Source: Clostridia bacterium
Lineage (GTDB): Bacteria; Bacillota; Clostridia; Oscillospirales; Acutalibacteraceae
Assembly: GCA_017522225.1 (NCBI GenBank)
Contig: JAFWZR010000013.1
Location: 1-64,000 of the forward strand
Direction of reading: 5' to 3'
DNA: 64,000 bases
In this document: positions 17,781 to 26,849 of the stretch, piece by piece
Layout: the number at the start of each line of letters is the position of its first letter
How positions within the stretch are numbered: position 1 is the first letter of the stretch
Notes under the pieces: model-generated
The model's input: the letters and a program-made list of their open reading frames with translations, nothing else
Databases searched by the model: none
What the model was told of the DNA's origin: nothing
Translations under genes and position numbers: made by a program

Positions 17781-19577
17781 ATGAAAAAAACAAACAGATT
17801 CATAAGCATAATACTTACTGTTGCAATGCTTTTTACTACAGTATCCGTTTTGTCTTATGCCTCATCAACAGAAACTGTTGTTCTTTACACAAACGACGTT
17901 CACTGTGCAATCGACGACTATCCTCTTCTTGCGGCGTACAGAGCAGAGCTTATCGCACAGGGTAAGAATGTTGTCGTTGTCGATGCGGGTGATGCCATTC
18001 AGGGTGAGGTTATCGGCTCAACAACCAAGGGTGAAGCTGTTGTTGATATTATGGGCGCTGTCGGCTACGATTACGCTGTACCCGGTAACCACGAGTTTGA
18101 TTACGGTATGGATGTTTTTCTTGACCTTGCACAAAACAAGGCTTCATATGACTATATAAGCTCCAATTTCTACAGCCTTACAACGGTTTCGCCCGTGCTT
18201 AAGCCTTATGCGGTGGAAGACTTTGGCGAATATCAGGTAGCATTTGTCGGAATTTCAACTCCAGATACAATCACTTCGTCAACACCTGAATATTTTAAGA
18301 ATGAGAACGGCAATTACATTTACGGCTTCCCCACATATCCCGCTACGCTGACCAACGCAGATCTTTATGACAACATTCAGAAAAGCGTTGACAATGCGAT
18401 TGATGACGGTGCTGACTTTGTTGTTGCTGTCGGCCACGCAGGTATTGAGGGTTCAAATGACGGTTGGAAGTCCATTGATATAATCGCAAACACAGACGGT
18501 ATCAACTGCTTTATTGATGCTCATTCACACGAAACTATCGAAAAAGCTGTTTACAAGAATAAGGATAACGAGGATGTTTATGTTACATCAACAGGCACAA
18601 AGCTTACAAACATCGGTATGATGACAATTGACGGTGACGATGTAAGCTTTGAACTGATAAGTACCGACAGCATCGATGTTGAAACTATGTCTTCGGATGC
18701 ACAACAGGCTTACAGCACCGTAAAAGAAAAGGTTGACGATTATAACGATGACATCTCATATCTTTATGAAGAGTTGGGCACATCTGAAGCAAAGCTTGTG
18801 ATTTATGATTCTGACGGAAGCAGAGCTGTCAGGAAGAGAGAAACCAACACAGGTGATTTTGTTGCTGACGCTTACCGTGCGGTTACAGGCGCAGACATCG
18901 CAATTGCTAACGGTGGCGGAATCCGTGCTGAAATTGAAGCCGGCAGTGTATCCAGAAAGAACCTTATGGATGTTAATGCATTCAATAACAGTATGTGCGT
19001 TGTTGAGGTTACGGGTCAGCAGATGATTGACATTCTCGAACACGGTGCTCGTAAATGTCCGGAAACGCTCGGCAGCTTTTTCCAGGTTTCGGGCATATCC
19101 TTTGAGATACACACCTACAGAGAATCCCCTGTCATCACTGACCAGCTCGACCGTTTTATCGGAATTGACGAAACAAAAGAAAGACGCGTTCAGAACGTCC
19201 GCGTCGGCGGTGAGCCCATAGACCTAAACAAGACATACACGCTCGCGGGCAGTGCCTATGTTCTGCTTCAGGGCGGTGACGGACTGACGATGCTTGAGGG
19301 AGTAAAGATTCTTCAGCAGGAAGGCTTACCTTGTGATTCACAGATGCTTATAGAGTATTTTACTGAAATTCTTAACGGTAAAATCACAGCGGATCAATAC
19401 GGAAACCCTGCGGGCGACGGCAGAATCAGAATTGTTGATATTGATCCCATAAGCGTTTGCGAGCATATTTGCCACAACGATTGCTTCCTTGTTCGCTTCG
19501 TATGGAAGATTGTGAACTTTATTTTCAGAATTATAGATGTACAGCAGTATTGTGATTGCGGAATAACACATTATTAA
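17781..19577 (+). CDS. Secreted 5'-nucleotidase/UshA-family phosphatase with Cys/His C-terminal motif
   Basis: A 598-residue exported enzyme. A signal peptide (MKKTNRF then a hydrophobic run to about residue 27) precedes the metallophosphoesterase domain with YTNDVH, DAGDAIQG, GNHEFDYG, GHAG and DAHSH. The 5'-nucleotidase C-domain follows (NGGGIR, then GGDGL near residue 500). It would dephosphorylate extracellular nucleotides for salvage. The last 40 residues are unusual: a CEH-x-CH pair, a hydrophobic WKIVNFIF segment and a terminal CDCGITHY. This tail is outside the enzymatic fold and resembles a tag shared by other Clostridia secreted proteins. AAAGGAGGT precedes the ATG. Confidence 0.9.
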   Translation: MKKTNRFISIILTVAMLFTTVSVLSYASSTETVVLYTNDVHCAIDDYPLLAAYRAELIAQGKNVVVVDAGDAIQGEVIGSTTKGEAVVDIMGAVGYDYAVPGNHEFDYGMDVFLDLAQNKASYDYISSNFYSLTTVSPVLKPYAVEDFGEYQVAFVGISTPDTITSSTPEYFKNENGNYIYGFPTYPATLTNADLYDNIQKSVDNAIDDGADFVVAVGHAGIEGSNDGWKSIDIIANTDGINCFIDAHSHETIEKAVYKNKDNEDVYVTSTGTKLTNIGMMTIDGDDVSFELISTDSIDVETMSSDAQQAYSTVKEKVDDYNDDISYLYEELGTSEAKLVIYDSDGSRAVRKRETNTGDFVADAYRAVTGADIAIANGGGIRAEIEAGSVSRKNLMDVNAFNNSMCVVEVTGQQMIDILEHGARKCPETLGSFFQVSGISFEIHTYRESPVITDQLDRFIGIDETKERRVQNVRVGGEPIDLNKTYTLAGSAYVLLQGGDGLTMLEGVKILQQEGLPCDSQMLIEYFTEILNGKITADQYGNPAGDGRIRIVDIDPISVCEHICHNDCFLVRFVWKIVNFIFRIIDVQQYCDCGITHY

Positions 19578-19598
19578 TCAGCTTATTCTGTTTACAAT

Positions 19599-19629
19599 AA
19601 CGGACCTGAGAATGAATCTCAGGTCCGTT
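19599..19629. terminator. Bidirectional terminator
   Basis: AACGGACCTGAGA (19599-19611) pairs with TCTCAGGTCCGTT (19617-19629), loop of 5, T-rich on the plus side. It separates the nucleotidase from the convergent GH99-like gene. Confidence 0.85.
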
Positions 19630-19647
19630 TTGATTTTGATTGATTCA

Positions 19648-21522
19648 TCAGAATGCGAACATAAATCTTCCACCGGGTGCAACATCACCAAACTGATAGA
19701 AGTCCATAATATCTCCGTCAGTCTGCATATTGTCCGAGAGCTTGAAGTTAAAGTGAATCTCAGCACCCGATTGAAGTCCGAGTGCTTTTCTCGGTACGGC
19801 TAACTGCATAACATTGCCATTTACGGTATACTGTGCCGTTCCCGTGTTTTCAAAGCTCCAACCGCCTGTTGAACACTCGATGCTGACCGTGTTTTCGGTT
19901 GCGTTTTCACGGTTTATTATGTACTCGAAGCCCTCCCAGTTTGCTGTTTTCCCTGAAGAGTCGGTATCGATGAGAATACGCATCCACGCAGGTTCAGTAT
20001 ACGGTGTTATGCCTTCAACAGTTTCAATTCTGAAATAGATGTTTTTGTTATCGTATGTCACCTTTACACTTTTGAAGTCGTTACGCATTGTATCGCTTTT
20101 ATAATGAAGTCCGAGCCAGCCTGCAGCGTCTCTTGCTTTTGTGCTGCCTGTATAATGAATATATTCGTTATTCACCCACTGCCATTGCTTGTCGGAGCCG
20201 CAGATATTTATCGTCTGACCGCCTTCGGTTTTCATCGGCTCGGTAACGCCCTTGAATCGGCGGATATTTGCACACAGCTGATAGTAATAATGATCCTTAA
20301 GCACACCTGCAGCAGGCTCAATATCACGGCTGTATTCATCGCTGAACTGATCAGGGAAAGCGTTCTGCGTTCCTTGCCATTCTTTCCATCTGCCTGCAAT
20401 CCATTCGTTCCAGCCCGTCACAAATATAAAATCAGGATCACATTCAATTGCATAATCCCACTGCTGCTGAAAGTTAAGGCCGTAAAGCATACTGTTCTCG
20501 GTGGATGAGTCGACGGTCACAAGCTCGTCTCCCTTTTTGAAACTGTAGGAGTAATTGCCGTGTGTAAAGCTTCTGCCCTGAACATTTTTACCGCTGTTCA
20601 TTGCTACGAGCTCACCGTCAGCGGCATTCTGTGCAACCGAAACGCACATCTGCTCAACACCGCCGAAAAGTGATGTACCGAACTTAGTCTGAGGATATGA
20701 GCTGCACCAGCCCCACCTGTTCTCTGTTACAAAATTGTTGCTTTCAAAATATGTCGGGCTGTTTATCCTGAAGGTAAAAAAGTCGATTATTTCCTTTTCG
20801 TAATCATCGTACTTATCAAGTGAGTTATTGTGCGCCATTATAAGAGGCTTGTCGTCCCACATAAACCACAGATGCTGATATCTGCCCTTTGAATAAACTC
20901 TTTCGTAAAGATTGCGAAGAGATGTTCTTGTATTTTCACCGTCACTGAAAGGAAGGATAAATGCAATCTGAGGAACATTCACACCCTCCCTGATAGCTTC
21001 ATCAAAAACCCTAAAGAGGGCCTCATAAGCGGAGTCCCATGTGTCTGTTCCGTTTGTGCAGTCAAAAATTATTACATCAACACCCGCATCAGCAATAAGC
21101 TCAGCGTGTTTTCTGACAACATATTCGTCAAGGTTCTGATAGTATCCGTAAAGCGGCTCGTTCCAATAGTAGGGCTTGCCGTCAGGTCTCTCACCCCATG
21201 CGGGATGGTTAAAATCATTTATTGCTTCGGGATATTTTGAAAGAATTTCCGTTGCGTTTTCAGCCTCAAAGCCTGATGCAAAGTTTGTGTGCCATATCCA
21301 ATAAAACATTCCGACAAACTTTTCATCATCTCTGTCTCCGACCTCTTCGTATGTCGGCAGACTTCTGCCGAGGCCGTCAACCGCTACCCAGGTGTCAGGT
21401 CTTACTTCGCCATAGTAATTCTCATTTACATTATGCGTACCGAAAAGACCGATGCCTATAATTGACGGCAGCATAAAAATTGTTGTGAGCACGGAAATTA
21501 TTGCCTTGAACGCAGTTGACAT
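19648..21522 (-). CDS. Secreted glycoside hydrolase, GH71/GH99-like, with C-terminal CBM9-like domain
   Basis: A 624-residue protein with a hydrophobic N-terminal export segment (residues 5-27). The barrel shows FVGMFYWIWH, VIIFDCTNG and VTGWNEWIAGRW, features of GH71/GH99 and related proteins where the Asn-Glu dyad is close to the active site. From about residue 455 a beta-sandwich of the CBM9/DOMON type follows, ending APGGRFMFAF. It likely cleaves an alpha-linked glycan outside the cell or acts on material at the membrane. It is last in the operon after the oxidoreductase and sulfatase genes, 18 bases behind the sulfatase. Confidence 0.7.
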   Translation of the reverse strand: MSTAFKAIISVLTTIFMLPSIIGIGLFGTHNVNENYYGEVRPDTWVAVDGLGRSLPTYEEVGDRDDEKFVGMFYWIWHTNFASGFEAENATEILSKYPEAINDFNHPAWGERPDGKPYYWNEPLYGYYQNLDEYVVRKHAELIADAGVDVIIFDCTNGTDTWDSAYEALFRVFDEAIREGVNVPQIAFILPFSDGENTRTSLRNLYERVYSKGRYQHLWFMWDDKPLIMAHNNSLDKYDDYEKEIIDFFTFRINSPTYFESNNFVTENRWGWCSSYPQTKFGTSLFGGVEQMCVSVAQNAADGELVAMNSGKNVQGRSFTHGNYSYSFKKGDELVTVDSSTENSMLYGLNFQQQWDYAIECDPDFIFVTGWNEWIAGRWKEWQGTQNAFPDQFSDEYSRDIEPAAGVLKDHYYYQLCANIRRFKGVTEPMKTEGGQTINICGSDKQWQWVNNEYIHYTGSTKARDAAGWLGLHYKSDTMRNDFKSVKVTYDNKNIYFRIETVEGITPYTEPAWMRILIDTDSSGKTANWEGFEYIINRENATENTVSIECSTGGWSFENTGTAQYTVNGNVMQLAVPRKALGLQSGAEIHFNFKLSDNMQTDGDIMDFYQFGDVAPGGRFMFAF

Positions 21523-21540
21523 ACCGCAAAACCTCCCATT

Positions 21541-22947
21541 TTAAAATCTGTTCCAAAAATCCACACCCCACGGATGAGACTGCTCCTCCCATTCGTCACG
21601 GTGTCGGATGATCATTTCACGCATTTCGTCTATCTTGCCCTTATAGTTTTCGTCCCCGGCAAGATTTTTTGTTTCCCACGGATCATTTTTTATGTCGTAA
21701 AGAAATGTCCATTTATCCTCTTCGCTGTCACCGTTACGGTATTCAATGAGCTTATAGTTTTCGTCCTTTACTCCACGCACAAACTGATCAAAAATAAGGT
21801 AAAGCTCGTCACGGAAGCTTTCTCCGTGTTCACCGTCAAGCAGATATGCAAAGCTTTTGCCGTCAACTGAAGACGGAATTTCAATACCCGTCATTTCGCA
21901 AAGTGTCGGGAAAACATCATAAAGATATACATAGGCATCATTACGCTTATTTTCGGCAACCCCGGGTCCTGCCATAATGAGCGGAATACGCACTCCGTGC
22001 TCGTAAATATCCTCCTTACCGAGCCAACCGTGCTGACCAACCGCAAGACCGTTATCACCTGTAAACACGATGATGGTGTTGTCCTCCTCGCCCGATTCGT
22101 GAAGTGCATCAAGCAGTCTGCCGATTTCGTAATCGAGGTGGGTTATCATCGCAAAATATTCTGCAATATGGCGTCTGATTTCTTTTTCATCACGCGGATA
22201 TGCTGCAAGACTCTCGTCACGGTGCACCATAAGAGGATAATTTGTATCAATAATCTCCTGAAAATTCGGCGGAAGAGTTATCTTTTCGGGATCATACATC
22301 TGACGGAAGCTGTCAGGCATTGTTCTGGGGTCGTGGGGCGCCAGAAAAGCAAGATACATAAAGAACGGATTTTCCTTATGCACATTCTTCTTCAGTAAAT
22401 CAATTGCAGCATCCGTAAGCAAAGTGCTTGAATGCTTACCCGGGTCAAACTCGTCACAGTGCTGCAGCTGAGGATGATTGTCGCTGTAGAAATCCACCAC
22501 AAAATTGATTGTATTGTCATATTTACCTGTAGGGTCAAATCGGCACGTGGGCACATTCCAATGGTCCCACATTCCGCCAAAGAAAATCTTTGCTCCCTGC
22601 GTAAAGCTTCTAGCATAGGCAGGGCAACCGTTATGCCATTTGCCAAGTCCGATTGTTTCATATCCGTTATTCTTGAAGGTCTCAGCAAGGGTCTTATGCT
22701 CGGCAGGAATGTTTCCGCCAAGCTCCTCAAGATGGAAGGGATTTCTGCCCGATAAAATCATCGCACGGCTTGGCATGCACACCGCCCCGCAGGTGCCGCC
22801 CGCAATATGAGCACGGACAAACGACGTGCCTCGGGAGGTAAGCTTATCAAGATTTGGTGTGATAATCTCGTTATTACCGAGAGCGTGTATGGTGTCAAAG
22901 CGTTGATCGTCGGTTACGATAAACAATACATTTGGTTTTTTATTCAT
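21541..22947 (-). CDS. Sulfatase, Cys-type
   Basis: A 468-residue alkaline-phosphatase-superfamily sulfatase: TDDQR (12-16) binds calcium, C57-x-P59-S-R61 with following GR is the maturation motif in which Cys57 becomes formylglycine, and TGDNGLAVGQHG is the downstream metal site. No signal peptide is visible, so it would act on imported sulfated sugars or lipid-linked material. Neighbouring glycosidase and sugar-type oxidoreductase genes suggest sulfated glycan use. A maturase (anaerobic SME or FGE) is needed and none is encoded in this window. Confidence 0.9.
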   Translation of the reverse strand: MNKKPNVLFIVTDDQRFDTIHALGNNEIITPNLDKLTSRGTSFVRAHIAGGTCGAVCMPSRAMILSGRNPFHLEELGGNIPAEHKTLAETFKNNGYETIGLGKWHNGCPAYARSFTQGAKIFFGGMWDHWNVPTCRFDPTGKYDNTINFVVDFYSDNHPQLQHCDEFDPGKHSSTLLTDAAIDLLKKNVHKENPFFMYLAFLAPHDPRTMPDSFRQMYDPEKITLPPNFQEIIDTNYPLMVHRDESLAAYPRDEKEIRRHIAEYFAMITHLDYEIGRLLDALHESGEEDNTIIVFTGDNGLAVGQHGWLGKEDIYEHGVRIPLIMAGPGVAENKRNDAYVYLYDVFPTLCEMTGIEIPSSVDGKSFAYLLDGEHGESFRDELYLIFDQFVRGVKDENYKLIEYRNGDSEEDKWTFLYDIKNDPWETKNLAGDENYKGKIDEMREMIIRHRDEWEEQSHPWGVDFWNRF

Positions 22948-22953
22948 ACAGCA

Positions 22954-23970
22954 TCACCTGCGTTTAAAAGTTTTTCTGTTAATCTTATCCTGCGGATAGA
23001 CAATTCCTGTCATTTTTCTGATTTCGTCCATCTGACGGGTTATATAAAGTGTCTGTTCGGGTGTTACGACAGGGCTTTGTGTCAGCCCCTGAGAAACGCA
23101 TTCGCTGAAGTGCTTTATCTGCTCCTCAAAGCCGTTACCTGCATAAGGAACGGGAATTGAACGCGATGTTCCGTCGTTCAGACGAAGCTCAATATTCTGC
23201 GGAGCATAGAAACGCTGCAGATACGCATAACCCTTTGTGCCGTAAACATAACCCTCGTTCGGCTTACGAAGGAGGATTGCACTTGAAAGGTCTGCAATAG
23301 CACCGTTTTTGTACTTAAGCAAAACACAGGTATGACTGTCTACATCATTATAAAAGGCTGACTGAGCGTTGACCTCTTCAACATCCTTGCCGAGATACCA
23401 GCTTGCAAAATTGAGACCGTAGACGCCGACATCCAGAAGTGAGCCGCCTCCGTTTTCGGGATTGAAAACGTGATGGTCCATCTCGTCCTCATCCATTGTG
23501 TAACAGAATTTGCCCTCAACACCGAGAATGTCACCAAGCACTCCGCTTCTGACAATTTCGAGCATTTCGAGTGTACCCGGTACGAGTCTTGCCCACATTG
23601 CCTCCATAAGCAGGACATTGTTTTGCTTTGCACAGTCGAACATCTCCTGCGCTTCAGCCAGATTGACCGCCATTGGCTTTTCACACAGAACGTGTTTGCC
23701 GTTATTCATCATAAGGCAAGAGCAGTCAATATGTCCCGAATGAGGAACAGCGATGTATGCGACATCAATAACATCGGACTGTGCCATTTTTTCATAGCTG
23801 TCAAAACGCACGGGGATATTGAACTCGTCACCGAATTTTTCAGCATTCTCTTTTGTTCTTGACGCAACAGCCACAAGCTCTGCTTCCGGTACATTGCAGA
23901 TTGCCTGTGCAAATCTGTGCGCGATTGTTCCTGTACCGACTATTCCGAATCTGATTTTCTTTGATGACAT
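22954..23970 (-). CDS. Gfo/Idh/MocA-family oxidoreductase
   Basis: Rossmann motif GIVGTGTIAHRFA at the N-terminus, CEKPMAVN (the catalytic Glu-Lys-Pro of the family), and a C-terminal alpha/beta domain with GGGSLLDVGVYGL. It oxidises or reduces a sugar or polyol with NAD(P). First gene of the operon with sulfatase (6-base gap) and GH99-like gene. The ATG at 23970 is nine bases from GAGG; the ATG at 23976 (two residues longer) is only three bases away. Confidence 0.9.
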   Translation of the reverse strand: MSSKKIRFGIVGTGTIAHRFAQAICNVPEAELVAVASRTKENAEKFGDEFNIPVRFDSYEKMAQSDVIDVAYIAVPHSGHIDCSCLMMNNGKHVLCEKPMAVNLAEAQEMFDCAKQNNVLLMEAMWARLVPGTLEMLEIVRSGVLGDILGVEGKFCYTMDEDEMDHHVFNPENGGGSLLDVGVYGLNFASWYLGKDVEEVNAQSAFYNDVDSHTCVLLKYKNGAIADLSSAILLRKPNEGYVYGTKGYAYLQRFYAPQNIELRLNDGTSRSIPVPYAGNGFEEQIKHFSECVSQGLTQSPVVTPEQTLYITRQMDEIRKMTGIVYPQDKINRKTFKRR

Positions 23971-24006
23971 ACGCATATACCTCAACAGTCTTTTTTCCCT
24001 ATTTGT

Positions 24007-24035
24007 ATTATAGCGTGTATAAAGGAATAATTCAA
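24007..24035 (-). promoter_or_regulatory. Sigma-A promoter of the oxidoreductase-sulfatase-GH operon
   Basis: TTGAAT (24030-24035) and TATAAT (24007-24012) on the minus strand, spacer 17. Confidence 0.7.
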
Positions 24036-24069
24036 TCACATTTTATTTTCGGCATCATTATCGTTGCGT

Positions 24070-24098
24070 TTGACTCTTACTATACAATCTGCTATACT
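24070..24098 (+). promoter_or_regulatory. Sigma-A promoter of the DUF1349-GH31 operon
   Basis: TTGACT (24070-24075) and TATACT (24093-24098), spacer 17. The two divergent promoters lie 34 bases apart, so one regulator could control both. Confidence 0.7.
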
Positions 24099-24139
24099 TT
24101 TTTATAACAATTACCTCTGCCAAAAGGATAGGTGTTATT

Positions 24140-24748
24140 ATGGTTTTTGATATAAGCAAACTGAGTTGGACAAGAGAGCCTGCGGACTACTCGATATCCG
24201 CTGACAAAATTGAGATCGTCACAAAGCCTCACACAGATTTGTGGCAGAGAACATATTACCATTTCAGAAATGACAATGCTCCTGTTTTGCAGATGGAAAC
24301 TGAGGAAAAGTATTTTTCTTTTACGGTAAAAACAGATTTTCAAAGCAAGCACAGATTTGACCAGTGCGGTATCGTGATGTATCTTGACAGTGAAAACTGG
24401 ATTAAAGGCTCGATTGAGTACGAAAATGAAAGCTTTCAGCATCTTGGCAGTGTTGTTACCAACAACGGCTATTCCGACTGGGCAACAACTGAAATTGACG
24501 CTGATATAAAATCAATGTGGTACAGATTCAGCCGCCGTGAGGATGACTACTGTATTGAGTGCTCAGAAGACGGTGTTACATTCAGGCAGATGCGTGTATG
24601 CCATATGTGGAACGGGGCAGGAAAGATTCAGTTCGGCATCTATGCCTGCAGTCCCGAGGATTCATCGTTCAGGGCGATATTTACAAATATGGAAATTACC
24701 GAGTGCAAATGGTTGGCACACGACGGACAGCAGCCCGATAAAGAATAA
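24140..24748 (+). CDS. DUF1349 (concanavalin-like) protein
   Basis: A 202-residue protein with the DUF1349 pattern: WTREPADYS, F(T/K)VKTDFQSKHRFDQCGIVMY, WIKGSIEYE and IQFGIYACSP. The family has a lectin-like beta sandwich and often sits beside glycan utilisation genes; catalytic function is not established. No signal peptide. First gene of the operon with GH31, 18 bases before it. Confidence 0.85.
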   Translation: MVFDISKLSWTREPADYSISADKIEIVTKPHTDLWQRTYYHFRNDNAPVLQMETEEKYFSFTVKTDFQSKHRFDQCGIVMYLDSENWIKGSIEYENESFQHLGSVVTNNGYSDWATTEIDADIKSMWYRFSRREDDYCIECSEDGVTFRQMRVCHMWNGAGKIQFGIYACSPEDSSFRAIFTNMEITECKWLAHDGQQPDKE

Positions 24749-24766
24749 CAAGCAGGAGGTCACATT

Positions 24767-26719
24767 ATGGACAACCTAATTATTAAAGAGAATGAAATAC
24801 TCTTGATGCGGTACACGGAGCTTATCCGTATAAGTGCGTGTGGCAAAAATGCAATACGCTTCCAATCTTTCCCCGACTGTCAGGTAATTGACGAAAACTA
24901 TACACTGATGCCTCAGAAGGCTGATGCTCAGATTGAGGAAATTGACAAATATGTTACACTCACCTGCGGTACGCTGAAGGTAAAGCTTGAGCCTAACGGA
25001 AAGCTTACATTCTTTGCAGACGGTAAGAAGATTATTGAAGAAAAGCCTGAGCTTACATTTGAGAGCAATTACCGCCACTTTGACAACAAAGGCAGCGGGC
25101 TTTGGTCGGCAAGAGTAATGTTTGAGCCGAACAAGGACGAGCATTTCTTCGGTCTCGGTCACAGCTGGGATAATGAATTTGACCTCAAGGGTTCATCGAT
25201 TGATATCCGTAACGTGAATGCAAAATGTACAATTCCTTATGTTTATTCATCCTTGGGCTACGGCTTTATATGGAACAATCCGTCAACAGGACTTTGTGAG
25301 CTTTCAAATAACCGCACGCGCTGGAGCTGTGACTGTTGCAGATTTATGGACTTCGTTGTTATGGCAGGCAGTCCGAAAGAGGTTTGCACAACGCTATCTG
25401 ACCTGACAGGCTACGCACCCAAAATGCCTGAGTGGGCAACAGGCTTCTGGCAGAGCCGTCTTCGATATGAGACACAGGATGAGCTGTTGTCTGTTGCGAG
25501 AAAATATAAGGAAATCGGCATTCCCCTTTCCGTAATTATTGCAGACTATTTCCATTGGACAGAGCAGGGTGATTATAAATTTGACCCGAAATACTGGCCC
25601 GATGTGAAGGCAATGAGTGACGAGCTTCACGATATGAACACAAAGCTTGTTGTTTCCGTATGGCCTACCGTCAACGGAGGAAGCGAGAATTATCACTATA
25701 TGCGCAGCAACAATATGCTAATGCGTACTGCACGAGGCTGTGACAGAGTTTTTGATTTTTACGGTTGGCAGGGCGAGATTGATGCAACCAACCCTGCAAC
25801 AAGGGATTATGTGTGGAGCAAGCTTAAGGAAAACTACATCGACAACGGTGTTGATGCACTTTGGTTTGACGAGGCTGAGCCTGAGATTCATCCCGAGCAT
25901 TTTGATAACCTGATATGGTACAAGGGCAGAGCGGATATGGTCGGACTTCTGTATTCCTACTACTATTCCAAAATGGCGTATGACGGATTCAAGTCAATCG
26001 GCAGAGATGACATTATCACACTCACCCGTTGCGCTTATCTGGGAAGTCAGAAATTCGGCTCACTTGTATGGTCAGGCGATATCCCCTCAACCTTTGAAAG
26101 TCTTGCACATCAGGTTAAGGCGGGACTTAACATATCAATGTGCGGTATACCGTGGTGGAACACTGATATCGGCGGCTTTTACGGAGCTGACATCAAAAGT
26201 GATTACTTCAAGGAGCTGATTGTGCGTTGGTTCCAGTTTGGTCTTTTCAGCCCTGTAATGAGACTGCACGGATCGAGAATACGACACTTTGAGCCGACAC
26301 CCGGTCTTAAAGAGCCTAGCGGTGACCCGAACGAAATATGGAGCTTTGGTTACGAGAATTTTGAAACGCTTAAAAAGCTGATACTGATACGAGAGAAGCT
26401 CAGACCGTATATCAGTGCACAAATGAACATCGCGAGTGAAAAAGGTTACCCCGTTATGCGTCCGATGTTCTTTGAGTATCCTGACGACGAAACCTGCTAT
26501 ACACTCGACAGCCAATATATGTTTGGTGACGATATCATTTTTGCTCCGATTGTGAATCAGGGACAGACCGTTAAAACTGTTTACATACCTGACGGTGAGT
26601 GGGTACTGACTAAAGACAATAAGGTATACACAAAGGGCACTTATGAGATTACGGCTGAAATTGATGAATTTATTGCTTTTGTAAAATCAGGCTCGGACAC
26701 AATCAAATGCTTTGAATAA
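24767..26719 (+). CDS. GH31 alpha-glycosidase (alpha-xylosidase or alpha-glucosidase)
   Basis: A 650-residue GH31 enzyme with N-terminal beta-sandwich, barrel and C-terminal beta domains. Nucleophile D368 lies in LWFDEAEPE and acid/base D438 in VWSGDIPST. The motif WWNTDIGGF follows. The barrel start PEWATGFWQSRLRYETQDEL resembles the YicI/alpha-xylosidase branch more than maltase enzymes, so alpha-xylosidase is favoured but not proven. It is cytosolic. AGGAGGT precedes the start. Confidence 0.92.
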   Translation: MDNLIIKENEILLMRYTELIRISACGKNAIRFQSFPDCQVIDENYTLMPQKADAQIEEIDKYVTLTCGTLKVKLEPNGKLTFFADGKKIIEEKPELTFESNYRHFDNKGSGLWSARVMFEPNKDEHFFGLGHSWDNEFDLKGSSIDIRNVNAKCTIPYVYSSLGYGFIWNNPSTGLCELSNNRTRWSCDCCRFMDFVVMAGSPKEVCTTLSDLTGYAPKMPEWATGFWQSRLRYETQDELLSVARKYKEIGIPLSVIIADYFHWTEQGDYKFDPKYWPDVKAMSDELHDMNTKLVVSVWPTVNGGSENYHYMRSNNMLMRTARGCDRVFDFYGWQGEIDATNPATRDYVWSKLKENYIDNGVDALWFDEAEPEIHPEHFDNLIWYKGRADMVGLLYSYYYSKMAYDGFKSIGRDDIITLTRCAYLGSQKFGSLVWSGDIPSTFESLAHQVKAGLNISMCGIPWWNTDIGGFYGADIKSDYFKELIVRWFQFGLFSPVMRLHGSRIRHFEPTPGLKEPSGDPNEIWSFGYENFETLKKLILIREKLRPYISAQMNIASEKGYPVMRPMFFEYPDDETCYTLDSQYMFGDDIIFAPIVNQGQTVKTVYIPDGEWVLTKDNKVYTKGTYEITAEIDEFIAFVKSGSDTIKCFE

Positions 26720-26737
26720 GCTGTTTTGAATAACATA

Positions 26738-26774
26738 AAAGAGAGATTACAGTACAATACCGTAATCTCTCTTT
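26738..26774 (+). terminator. Terminator after GH31
   Basis: AAAGAGAGATTAC (26738-26750) pairs with GTAATCTCTCTTT (26762-26774), then CTTTTT. Confidence 0.85.
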
Positions 26775-26802
26775 CTTTTTGCCTTTATTATAAAAAGGAA
26801 AA

Positions 26803-26828
26803 GGGGTTGCGTGTTTCCACGCAACCCC
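26803..26828 (-). terminator. Terminator of the three-gene surface operon
   Basis: GGGGTTGCGTG (26803-26813) pairs with CACGCAACCCC (26818-26828), loop of 4. Read on the minus strand it is followed by a T-rich run, so it ends the operon descending from 36037. Confidence 0.85.
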
Positions 26829-26849
26829 GGGGATTAATAAGTATAAGGA

